20,970 nt of DNA from Candidatus Pacearchaeota archaeon (GTDB taxonomy: Archaea > Nanobdellota > Nanobdellia > Pacearchaeales > GW2011-AR1): contig JAFCDH010000003.1 in NCBI GenBank assembly GCA_017609795.1, positions 1-20,970 on the forward strand, in the 5' to 3' direction. The position numbers were made by a program, and so were the translations under genes. This document shows positions 14,525 to 20,945 of the stretch, in pieces (the stretch's first letter is position 1; each line of letters opens with the position of its first letter). Below the pieces are notes generated by a model. That model saw nothing but the letters and a program-made list of their open reading frames with translations, was not told the DNA's origin and ran no database searches.

Positions 14525-16462
14525 ATGTGGAGTTTACATTCTAATGGGTTTGAAAAAAAGGTTTTAGAACCTCTTGTTTTTTCTAATGGAAAAACCCAAG
14601 AAGAAGTTGTTAAAGAAGTTTTAGATGCGATTGGTGATGGTTATAAAGTTATTTTTATTAATGGAGTATGTGGAACAGGAAAATCTGCTATTGCATTAAA
14701 TCTTGCAAAAGAAATTGGTAAAGCTTCTATTGTTGTTCCAATTAAATCATTGCAAGAACAATATACAAAAGATTATTCGGGTGGGAAATATATTTTAAAG
14801 AAAAAAGATGGTAGAAATCTTAAAATTTCTTCAATTGTTGGTAGAAAAAATTTCAAATGCAGATTTTTAAAAGAATTTAATCAAGGTGGGAAGTTTGAAG
14901 TAGAGGTAAAAGAAGTAAAAGAAAAAGATACGAAATTAAGTGATTCTTTTGAAGGGGTTGTGAAATCTAAGATTCCAAGAAAAGATGATACTTGTGATAA
15001 TTTATTTCTTCCTTGTAAAATAGATATAAAAGAAAAAAACTTTCCAATAATTAAAGACTATATAGGACAAAATCCTTTTATTAAAATTAGCGATTTTAGT
15101 TCTATAAATGAAGTTAAAAGAATGAGTCTTGCACCTATTTGTCCTTATTGGTCTCCTATTTTATCAGATGAGTTTGATTTTAAAGGATTTAAAAAAGCAA
15201 GGAAAATGAAGTATAAAGGACTTAGAGGGGTAGGATTTACTTTTTTTCAAAGAAAACCAGGTTGTGGTTTTTATGACCAATATGAAGCTTATACTAATTC
15301 AGATGTTATTATATTTAATAGTTTAAAATATAAATTAGAAACTTTAATGGAAAGAAAACCTCAAACAGATATAGAGATTATTGATGAATGTGATGAATTT
15401 TTAGATAGTTTTGCAGATAGGGAACAAATAAATTTAAATCGACTTTTGTTTTCTCTTAGTAACCTTTTTCCAGAAGATTCAAGCTCTCAGAAAGTAATTG
15501 ATAATCTTACAGATATATCAAATGCCTTAAAATTAAAATATAAAACTGGCTCTGATGATATTTTAGAACTTAAAGGAAGTTTAGTAGAAGATTTGTTAAG
15601 TGGAATTTTAGAAAATACAGAATTTTTAGATAAGATTGAAACAGATGAATCAAATTATGTTTATCATCTTGACGAAGTTTCAAGAGTTTTTCAAGATTTT
15701 ATTGATGAAACCTTTTTTTCAGTAGAAAAAATAGAAAAAGATTTAGTGGTTCATTTGGTTATTGTAAATCTTTCTAAAAGATTTCAAGAATTAGTGGATA
15801 AAAATAAGGTTTTAGTGATGATGAGTGGAACATTGCATTCTGAATCTGTTTTAAAAAATATTTTTGGTATAGAAAAATATAAAATAATAGATGCAGAAAC
15901 TGTTCATCCTGGAGAAATAATTAAAAAGAAAACAGGTTTTGAAATTAATTGTGCATATAAAAATTTTAAGCAAGGAAAATTTACAAGAGAACAATATCTT
16001 AAGGCCCTTTCTAAATCAATTTCTTGCTCTATAAAACCTGTTCTTATTCATGTTAATGCATTTAAAGACTTGCCAACAGATTTTGAAAAAATAAGTTTGG
16101 AATTAGATAATCTTCCTACAAAAACGGAATTAATACAAGAACAAAGAAATGACCCCTTTGGAGAAAAAATAAAAGATTTTAAAAATAAAAAAATAGATGT
16201 TTTGTTTACAACAAAATGCAGTAGGGGTGTTGATTTTCCTGGAGATGTTTGCAGAAGTATTGTTTTAACTAAATATCCTTATCCAAATATTTCTAGTCTT
16301 TTTTGGAAGATTTTTAGAAAAGTAAATCCTCAGCATTTTATGAGTTTTTATATGGATAAGGCAAAAAGAGAACTTCATCAAAAGATTTACAGAGGATTGA
16401 GAAGTGAGAATGATAAAATATTTCTTTTGTCTCCTGATTCAAGAGTTTTTGAGGGAATTTAA
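14525..16462 (+). CDS. XPD/Rad3-like superfamily 2 helicase
   Basis: This is a 645-aa helicase-like ATPase. Motif I (Walker A) is GVCGTGKS at residues 47-54 and motif II is DECD at 287-290, replacing the usual DEAH. MMSGTL at 432-437 precedes the second RecA-like domain. TTKCSRGVDFPG (562-573) is motif V, and QKIYRGLR (619-626) matches the QxxGRxxR motif VI with Tyr for Gly. Cysteines at 112, 157, 164, 206 and 247, all between motifs I and II, lie where XPD/DinG helicases hold a 4Fe-4S cluster. The family unwinds DNA 5' to 3' in repair, but the role here is inference. A TATA box near 14490-14500 suggests a leaderless mRNA. T-runs follow the stop. Confidence 0.85.
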   Translation: MWSLHSNGFEKKVLEPLVFSNGKTQEEVVKEVLDAIGDGYKVIFINGVCGTGKSAIALNLAKEIGKASIVVPIKSLQEQYTKDYSGGKYILKKKDGRNLKISSIVGRKNFKCRFLKEFNQGGKFEVEVKEVKEKDTKLSDSFEGVVKSKIPRKDDTCDNLFLPCKIDIKEKNFPIIKDYIGQNPFIKISDFSSINEVKRMSLAPICPYWSPILSDEFDFKGFKKARKMKYKGLRGVGFTFFQRKPGCGFYDQYEAYTNSDVIIFNSLKYKLETLMERKPQTDIEIIDECDEFLDSFADREQINLNRLLFSLSNLFPEDSSSQKVIDNLTDISNALKLKYKTGSDDILELKGSLVEDLLSGILENTEFLDKIETDESNYVYHLDEVSRVFQDFIDETFFSVEKIEKDLVVHLVIVNLSKRFQELVDKNKVLVMMSGTLHSESVLKNIFGIEKYKIIDAETVHPGEIIKKKTGFEINCAYKNFKQGKFTREQYLKALSKSISCSIKPVLIHVNAFKDLPTDFEKISLELDNLPTKTELIQEQRNDPFGEKIKDFKNKKIDVLFTTKCSRGVDFPGDVCRSIVLTKYPYPNISSLFWKIFRKVNPQHFMSFYMDKAKRELHQKIYRGLRSENDKIFLLSPDSRVFEGI

Positions 16463-16466
16463 AGTT

Positions 16467-16492
16467 TTTTTAAGTTATTTTTAGTAATTTTA
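16467..16492 (+). terminator. Poly-T terminator after the helicase gene
   Basis: Two T-rich tracts (a seven-T run, then ATTTTTAG and ATTTT) follow the helicase stop within 30 nt. Archaeal RNA polymerase stops at such U-rich tracts without needing a hairpin. Confidence 0.4.
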
Positions 16493-16538
16493 AATTAAAT
16501 ATGAAAAACCTTATTAACTCATTTTTCATTAAATTAAT

Positions 16539-16733
16539 ATGGGAAAAGGCGCAATTGCAATTGGCATAATATGTGTAATCTCTGGTTTGTTTGGAGTATA
16601 TAAAGTTCTTACTTCAGATGCTCCAATTTGGCTTCTTATTCATCTTTCTGTATTAATTGGAGTGGGTATTGCTTTAATTGTTCTATATAAAGAAGAAGGA
16701 AAAATAGAAGAAAGGAAAGATATTAAAAAATAG
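16539..16733 (+). CDS. Small two-pass membrane protein
   Basis: This 64-aa protein has predicted membrane spans at about residues 4-23 and 30-50 and a charged cytoplasmic tail (YKEEGKIEERKDIKK). The short SDAPIW loop between the spans contains the only extramembrane aromatic. No family is recognised. The next gene starts 6 nt after its stop, so the two form a small operon. Confidence 0.62.
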   Translation: MGKGAIAIGIICVISGLFGVYKVLTSDAPIWLLIHLSVLIGVGIALIVLYKEEGKIEERKDIKK

Positions 16734-16739
16734 TTTAAT

Positions 16740-16937
16740 ATGATAATGCAATACAAAGGGGTTTTTGAAAAAAGAGATGATAGAAATTACAAGAAAAATA
16801 ATTTAAAAAACTCACAAGATTTTTTAAAGCAAAATACAAAATTTAGTTTGTTAGAAAAGATTATATTAGGCACTGCAATCGCAACTATTCTTTTGGGTAT
16901 TGGATATGAAATATATCAATCTTGGAAAGATTTCTAA
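16740..16937 (+). CDS. Small single-pass membrane protein
   Basis: This 65-aa protein has a basic, Asn/Lys-rich N-terminal half (residues 1-37) and one predicted membrane span (about 41-59, LLEKIILGTAIATILLGIGY). A short C-terminal tail ends SWKDF. A second in-frame ATG two codons downstream (16746) could be the real start. It lies 6 nt behind the two-pass membrane gene, so it is likely cotranscribed. Not recognised. Confidence 0.6.
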   Translation: MIMQYKGVFEKRDDRNYKKNNLKNSQDFLKQNTKFSLLEKIILGTAIATILLGIGYEIYQSWKDF

Positions 16938-16978
16938 TTTTACATTAAATTTAAAAACATCATATTTATATTATAATC

Positions 16979-17299
16979 ATGGAAATAATAACTACAACAA
17001 CATCTGAAATTCCTGGAAAAAAAGTTGCTAAGATTTTAGGAGTTGTAAAAGGAAACACAATAAGAGCAAGACATGTTGGAAGGGATATTGCAGCAGGTTT
17101 TAAAAATATAGTTGGTGGAGAAATTAAAAGCTATACAGATATGACAACTCAAGCAAGAGAAGAATCATTTAATAGAATGGTTAATCAAGCTGTTGAACTT
17201 AAGGCAGATGCAATTATTAATATAAGATTTGCAACATCAATGATAATGCAAGGTGCAGCCGAGATGTTAGCATATGGTACTGCTGTTAAATTGAAATGA
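16979..17299 (+). CDS. YbjQ/UPF0145-family protein
   Basis: This 106-aa protein is of the YbjQ family (often labelled heavy-metal-binding). Family signatures are TTTSEIPGKKVAKILGVVKGNTIRARH (split across residues 5-31), RDIAAGFKNIVGGEIKSYTDM, AREESFNRMV, and the ADAIINIRFATS strand with a YGTAVKL end. Members form small ring-shaped oligomers, and their molecular role is not settled. The length is normal for the family. TATA-like ATATTTATATTATA lies just upstream of the ATG. Confidence 0.92.
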   Translation: MEIITTTTSEIPGKKVAKILGVVKGNTIRARHVGRDIAAGFKNIVGGEIKSYTDMTTQAREESFNRMVNQAVELKADAIINIRFATSMIMQGAAEMLAYGTAVKLK

Positions 17300-17308
17300 T
17301 GATTTTTC

Positions 17309-17393
17309 TTAAATCTCTATAAAACTTAAAGCTTTGTTATGAAATGATTAATCTCTAAAAGGCATCTCATTATATTTATTAAGATATTAGAAT
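17309..17393 (+). repeat. Dispersed intergenic repeat, copy R2
   Basis: This copy lies between the convergent ends of the YbjQ-family gene and the minus-strand microprotein gene. TCTCTATAAAACTTA, AGCTTTRTTATGA and ATTAAGATATTAG blocks line up in order with copies R1 and R3. Confidence 0.6.
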
Positions 17394-17395
17394 TA

Positions 17396-17560
17396 CTAAC
17401 CCTTGGGTTTTATATCTAAAATTTTAAATCTTTTTGCAGGATTATTTAGATAAGTTGGTCTTTGTAAATATTTTTTTGTTTTAGATGTTTCTTTTTCCAT
17501 AAATATATCAAATTCTCTTAATTCATGATTTTTTCCATCATCTTGATTTATTTCTACCAT
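17396..17560 (-). CDS. Hypothetical microprotein, 54 aa
   Basis: The minus strand from the ATG at 17560 is open for 54 codons to a TAG at 17396. The protein is charged and soluble. It begins MVEINQDDGKNHELREFDIF and ends in a basic part with QRPTYLNNPAKRFKILDI. It starts 1 nt after the stop of the membrane microprotein upstream. This tight packing in a chain of overlapping genes is the main support for it being real. No family is recognised. Confidence 0.55.
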   Translation of the reverse strand: MVEINQDDGKNHELREFDIFMEKETSKTKKYLQRPTYLNNPAKRFKILDIKPKG

Positions 17561-17561
17561 A

Positions 17562-17726
17562 TTATTTTTTCTTTTTCATCAGTTCTTTTTGATTTAACCA
17601 AATCATGATGGCTGCACCAATTATAAACATCCAATCTACAAGAAAAGTTAATATCATAAAACCTAATGCAATAAGAGAATATATTATAACTTTTATGTTT
17701 GGTTTGTTTTTTTGTTTTTGAATCAT
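17562..17726 (-). CDS. Membrane microprotein, 54 aa
   Basis: The minus strand from 17726 encodes 54 residues with a basic start (MIQKQKNKPN) and two short predicted membrane spans (about residues 11-29 and 31-44). The tail is lysine-rich (NQKELMKKKK). Its ATG overlaps the TGA of the nucleotidyltransferase fusion gene in an ATGA junction, which implies translational coupling. It may be an accessory of that fusion protein, but no function is established. Confidence 0.6.
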   Translation of the reverse strand: MIQKQKNKPNIKVIIYSLIALGFMILTFLVDWMFIIGAAIMIWLNQKELMKKKK

Positions 17727-18523
17727 TTTTTCTTTTTAGATTTCTTTAACATTTCTTTAACTTTAATCAAATCTTTCTTTAGATAATTATATAATCTTTC
17801 AGCTTCTTCTATTGTTAATCTGTTTTTTTGTTTTAAGTTATTTTTTATAATTGAGTATCCCTCATAAGCATTTTTTCCTTTTGAAATCTTTTTTATCAAT
17901 TTTATAAATTCCCTACCTGAATAATTCTTCTTTTTTATTATTTTTTTAATTATTTCAAGAGTTCTTATTCTTAAAATAAGGGTATATGCAATTCTATCGA
18001 AAGTATGTTTTTCATTTTTACTCTTAGCTTTATCAATATATTCTTGGATTATGTCTAATTTTTCTTTAGTAGTATCCAAATACCATTTTACATTCCTCTT
18101 TGTTGCTTCAATTTCTAAATCTTCTATAAATCCCCCATTTATTAAAGGTTTAGCCTCTCTTATCATTTGTCCAACAGGAAGTAAATTTCTTCCTAGTTTT
18201 TGATTAACTAGTTGGTGAGAAACTATTAGAATACTATATATTCCTTCACTAATTATTTCTTTATCAATATTATCTGTTATAACCAATATATCTATATCAC
18301 TATCTTCATTTTCTTCTCCTCTTGCATAACTTCCAACCAAATAAATTCCCACAATTTTTTCTAATTTAATGTCTTTTTTAAGAATCTCGAGTATATCTAC
18401 TAAAATTATTTCAGGAGTTTTTTTTATTAACTCTACTCTTACTTCTTTGTTCAACCATGTTTTTGGAAGTACAACTGCTGAAGAATTCCCTGCCTTTACA
18501 GTTTTTTTAATTTGAACTTGCAT
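17723..18523 (-). CDS. AbrB-like / nucleotidyltransferase / helical-domain fusion
   Basis: This 266-aa protein has three parts. Residues 1-32 are an AbrB-like hairpin (QIKKTVKAGNSSAVVLPKTW) of the type found in antitoxins. Residues about 45-150 are a minimal nucleotidyltransferase (MNT) domain with the motif GSYARGEENEDSDIDILV (G64-S65, catalytic D76 and D78). Residues about 150-266 form a long basic helical domain (KWYLDTTKEKL, ILRIRTLEIIKKI) resembling the HEPN-type partners of MNT proteins, without a visible RxxxxH nuclease motif. MNT antitoxins in MNT-HEPN systems AMPylate their HEPN toxin. Here all parts sit on one chain. The gene heads a coupled set of two microproteins and lies 33 nt after a basic small protein. 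Confidence 0.8.
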   Translation of the reverse strand: MQVQIKKTVKAGNSSAVVLPKTWLNKEVRVELIKKTPEIILVDILEILKKDIKLEKIVGIYLVGSYARGEENEDSDIDILVITDNIDKEIISEGIYSILIVSHQLVNQKLGRNLLPVGQMIREAKPLINGGFIEDLEIEATKRNVKWYLDTTKEKLDIIQEYIDKAKSKNEKHTFDRIAYTLILRIRTLEIIKKIIKKKNYSGREFIKLIKKISKGKNAYEGYSIIKNNLKQKNRLTIEEAERLYNYLKKDLIKVKEMLKKSKKKK

Positions 18524-18556
18524 TTTTCTTACTTACATAAATACTAAGGAAAGCCC

Positions 18557-18757
18557 TTATTCCTTTCCTAAATATTCTTCATCTTCTCCTATCTGTTTTG
18601 AAAATTTTTTCTGAATCTCCTTTTCCCAATAACTATGAGTGGTATCGATTCTTCCCTTTTCATTTTTAATTTTGCCTTCATGATTATATATCTGTTTCTT
18701 AGTTGATTTTATTCTTTTCTTTCTAACCTTTCTCATATGTTTTCTATCTTTTCCCAT
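18557..18757 (-). CDS. Lys/Arg-rich small protein, 66 aa
   Basis: The first 25 residues are almost all basic (GKDRKHMRKVRKKRIKSTKKQ). They are followed by an EGKIKNEKGRIDTTHSYWEKEI segment and an acidic end (GEDEEYLGKE). The basic head suggests nucleic-acid or ribosome contact, but I cannot name the family with certainty. TTTAAATAAT on the minus strand about 26 nt before the ATG indicates a leaderless promoter, and CTTACATGTACTTACAT (18762-18778) sits between it and the start. It is the probable first gene of the operon running through the nucleotidyltransferase fusion. Confidence 0.65.
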   Translation of the reverse strand: MGKDRKHMRKVRKKRIKSTKKQIYNHEGKIKNEKGRIDTTHSYWEKEIQKKFSKQIGEDEEYLGKE

Positions 18758-18802
18758 AGTTCTTACATGTACTTACATTATTTAAAGGTTTTGGTTTTTA
18801 CC

Positions 18803-18839
18803 TCATGCTATTTAGCAGACTTTGTTTAGCTAAGCATGA
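18803..18839. other. Intergenic hairpin
   Basis: TCATGCT (18803-18809) pairs with AGCATGA (18833-18839), and TAGC (18813-18816) continues the stem with GCTA (18829-18832) after a 3-nt bulge. It lies in the 208-nt gap between the minus-strand genes starting at 18757 and ending at 18966. That gap otherwise holds a TCCCC/GGGGA pairing near 18896-18943 and nothing coding. Confidence 0.4.
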
Positions 18840-18965
18840 TTTTATTTGTATGTTTATGGGATTTAAAGAGATTATTTGAATAGCTTAAGAAAAACTCCCC
18901 TTCAAAAAGTTATATTACATTAATATTAGAATTTAGTGGGGATTAGAATTATTTTTTCTTCTGTA

Positions 18966-19181
18966 TCATTTTTTCTTCTTTTTTCTTCCTCTTTGATCTC
19001 TAGAAAAAACTCCAACTAAAGCATCATCACATTTAAAAGGTTTATAAGAACCTTTAGAGCTTCTTATACAACTTCTTCTTATAATATCTTCAACTTGTTC
19101 TTTAAGACTAAGAAAATTCTTTTTTGCTCTTTTGTTAAGAATTTTAACTTCTTTTTTATCTAAAGAGATTGTTAGTTTCAT
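18966..19181 (-). CDS. Ribbon-helix-helix-like small protein
   Basis: This 71-aa protein begins with the strand MKLTISLDKKEV and two helices (KILNKRAKKNF, LSLKEQVEDIIRRSCI), the layout of a ribbon-helix-helix DNA-binding domain. The C-terminal part (FKCDDALVGVFSRDQRGRKKKKK) is a conserved-looking strand and a strongly basic tail. It has two cysteines (C48, C61). Its ATG overlaps the stop of an upstream GFLG-rich microprotein in an ATGA junction, so both are probably made from one mRNA. A regulatory role is inferred from the fold only. Confidence 0.65.
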   Translation of the reverse strand: MKLTISLDKKEVKILNKRAKKNFLSLKEQVEDIIRRSCIRSSKGSYKPFKCDDALVGVFSRDQRGRKKKKK

Positions 19182-19282
19182 TTTTGTTTCTTTAACTTTA
19201 AAAAGTGGAGAAAGTTAAGCATGTTCCATTTATTTGCACCACTTAATCCTAGGATTCCGAGAAATCCTAAAAATCCTAGCAT
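19178..19282 (-). CDS. GFLG-repeat membrane microprotein, 34 aa
   Basis: The minus-strand ATG at 19282 opens a 34-codon frame beginning MLGFLGFLGILGLSGANKW, followed by LNFLHFLKLKKQK. Small proteins with GFLGFLGxxGL repeats next to a basic start are known in many prokaryotes as membrane peptides. The frame remains open for nine codons upstream of the ATG, encoding a basic segment with a Trp (NKIERQKTW) but no standard start codon. Initiation may therefore be at a rare codon. The TGA overlaps the ATG of the following gene, which supports translation. The nucleotide repeats AATCCTAGGATT reflect this coding. Confidence 0.5.
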   Translation of the reverse strand: MLGFLGFLGILGLSGANKWNMLNFLHFLKLKKQK

Positions 19283-19394
19283 CCATGTTTTTTGTCTTTC
19301 TATTTTATTCTATTTTTTCTTAAGCTTTATTATTAGGTCCTAAGCTCAGTTAAGTCTATCTTTATTTTTAATAAAATACTATTTTATTTATTAC

Positions 19395-19601
19395 TTATTT
19401 TATATAGCACCTATAAAGAGGTCTTGCAGCTATAATTATTATTGCAATTAAAAAATACCATGGATTTACAGATTGAACCCAGTTCATAAATGCAGGCCAT
19501 ATTGTAATTAAAAACAAAATAAATGCTGCAACAGATAACTTAGTTAAAGCCATATCTAATACATCTATTTTTTTTAAAGCTCTTTTCCAAATTTTCATCA
19601 T
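19395..19601 (-). CDS. Small two-pass membrane protein
   Basis: This 68-aa protein has a basic amphipathic start (MMKIWKRALKKIDVLD). Two predicted membrane spans follow, at about residues 23-41 (LSVAAFILFLITIWPAF) and 48-60 (WYFLIAIIIIAA), and the end is RPLYRCYIK. Trp and Pro residues at the membrane edge (SVNPWYF, ARPLYR) look conserved in character, but I cannot name the family. It is flanked on both sides by repeat-like sequence (R3 upstream, a weak copy downstream). Confidence 0.65.
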   Translation of the reverse strand: MMKIWKRALKKIDVLDMALTKLSVAAFILFLITIWPAFMNWVQSVNPWYFLIAIIIIAARPLYRCYIK

Positions 19602-19696
19602 TTTATTTCTTTCCCACTTTGAGTTTTTATTTTATTTTTGTTACTTAACTTAAAATGCTCTACCTCCTTTCACTTTCTCTTTTTTAATTTTCTTTT

Positions 19697-19788
19697 TATC
19701 TATATCTTTATAAAACTTAAAGCCTGATTATTTAAGTGGCTTAAGCTTCTCATCTTCATCTCTTCCTATGCTTATTAGATATTGATAT
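19697..19788 (+). repeat. Dispersed intergenic repeat, copy R3
   Basis: This is the closest match to copy R1 over its whole length (TATATCTTTATAAAACTTA, then AAGCCTGATTAT, TCTCATCTTCATCTCTTCC, and TTAGATATTGATAT). It sits immediately after the 3' end of the membrane gene ending at 19795. Confidence 0.7.
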
Positions 19789-19794
19789 CGTCAG

Positions 19795-20070
19795 TCATTT
19801 TTTCTTTACATAAACCTTTTGCACTGCAAAAGATTTATAAATTCCTTCAAGAATATCTGTTCCTGCATAACCTGTAAGTAAAGATAATCTATAATCAAAA
19901 TCAAATATTATTCCTACAAAAATCCCAATAACAACTGCAACAATAACTGTTATTACATAATAATTCCATAGAATTTTTCTTCTTAAACTCATTGCTTTAA
20001 GCAATCCTATAAATCCTCTTGTTAATCCTCCAATTCCTCCAAGAAGTGCTGGTAGAATTATTGGGTGCAT
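19795..20070 (-). CDS. Small membrane protein with Gly-rich N-terminus
   Basis: This 91-aa protein starts MHPIILPALLGGIGGLTRGF, a Gly-rich hydrophobic segment. A basic loop (SLRRKILWN) and a strong membrane span (about residues 39-56, ITVIVAVVIGIFVGIIF) follow. Then comes LLTGYAGTDILEGIYKSF, which looks like a membrane-associated helix. The layout is holin-like, but no lysis genes or phage genes are nearby, so I would not call it a holin. Function is unknown. Confidence 0.65.
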   Translation of the reverse strand: MHPIILPALLGGIGGLTRGFIGLLKAMSLRRKILWNYYVITVIVAVVIGIFVGIIFDFDYRLSLLTGYAGTDILEGIYKSFAVQKVYVKKK

Positions 20071-20133
20071 TTTGTTATTTAATTGCCTCTTTATAAGATG
20101 ATATGTATAAAGAATTTTATAAAGGTTTGTTTT

Positions 20134-20775
20134 TTAAAAATCTTTAAAAAGATTCTTGTCAGACATTATTCGCTTAAGTAAAGAAGGGTCATCTATTATT
20201 TCTGGATCTCCTTTAAAATAACTTAATGTTTTACCCATAATTAATAACTCAATTGCTTCTGCTCTTGTTAATCCATAATCTTGTCTTAATAACTCTAAAT
20301 GATTTTTAGTTCTGTCTAACAGACTCATGTTTTTTGAAGAAGGATTTTTAAGTGTTTTTCTAAATATTTCAAATCTTTTTTTGATTTGTGAGTCTTTATT
20401 ATAAAACTCTGATAAATCAGGAAGATTATAATGTTCTATGGATTTTGATCTATTTAATACATCACTTTCTAAAGCTCTTTCTAATACTTCTTTTGGAATA
20501 ATAGTTGAATCATAACCTATGCATATTAAATCTGGAAAAATCTTTTCCCTTTTTCCAGTTTTTATAAAAATTCCCATTTGATATATTTGATTTGATATAT
20601 TATCTATTTCAGCATCTTTTTCATCTCCTTGTTGATAAATTCCAATTATTTTTGGAGTGATAATTATTCCAGGGGAATCATTTAAATCTAAATCATCTAA
20701 AGAATCTACTCTTTCAGTTTCTCCTCTAAGAATTTCTCCTATTTCTCCAATTCCTGCTGTGTATTTAATCTCCAT
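20134..20775 (-). CDS. Hypothetical protein, 213 aa
   Basis: This soluble, acidic protein is not recognised. The N-terminal half (1 to about 110) is strand-rich, with PGIIITPKIIGIYQQGDEKD and DLICIGYDSTIIPKE. The C-terminal half (about 125-213) is helical, with RTKNHLELLRQDYGLTRAEAIELLIMGKTL. No catalytic motif, signal peptide or membrane span is seen. The start ATG at 20775 encodes MEIKYTAGIGEIGEIL. It is the last gene of the minus-strand group in this window. Confidence 0.7.
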   Translation of the reverse strand: MEIKYTAGIGEIGEILRGETERVDSLDDLDLNDSPGIIITPKIIGIYQQGDEKDAEIDNISNQIYQMGIFIKTGKREKIFPDLICIGYDSTIIPKEVLERALESDVLNRSKSIEHYNLPDLSEFYNKDSQIKKRFEIFRKTLKNPSSKNMSLLDRTKNHLELLRQDYGLTRAEAIELLIMGKTLSYFKGDPEIIDDPSLLKRIMSDKNLFKDF

Positions 20776-20872
20776 TTTAATTATTCATCAGAACTCTTTC
20801 CCTATTCCAGGTTTAATTTATGATGAAATTAGGGTTTTTAAAATTATGTTTTTCTAAGCGCTGTCCGGAGTT

Positions 20873-20945
20873 CTAATTAAAACCGAAAATTAGTTAATCT
20901 AAACCTGCTTAGGTAGAGTATGCTTTCACAAAAAACTCTACCTAA
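20873..20945. other. Intergenic hairpin pair, candidate structured RNA or regulatory site
   Basis: CTAATT/AATTAG (20873-20878 with 20888-20893) encloses the loop AAAACCGAA. Then TTAGGTAGAGT (20909-20919) and ACTCTACCTAA (20935-20945) form a perfect 11-bp stem with a 15-nt loop. Immediately upstream, AGCGCT and TCCGGA (20857-20869) form a small GC-rich island. No T-run follows on the plus strand, so it is not an ordinary terminator. Confidence 0.45.

Noticed and set aside
19795..20070. Holin-like membrane protein as a sign of prophage
   Set aside because: No integrase, capsid, terminase or lysin gene is present. Small membrane proteins are common throughout this window.
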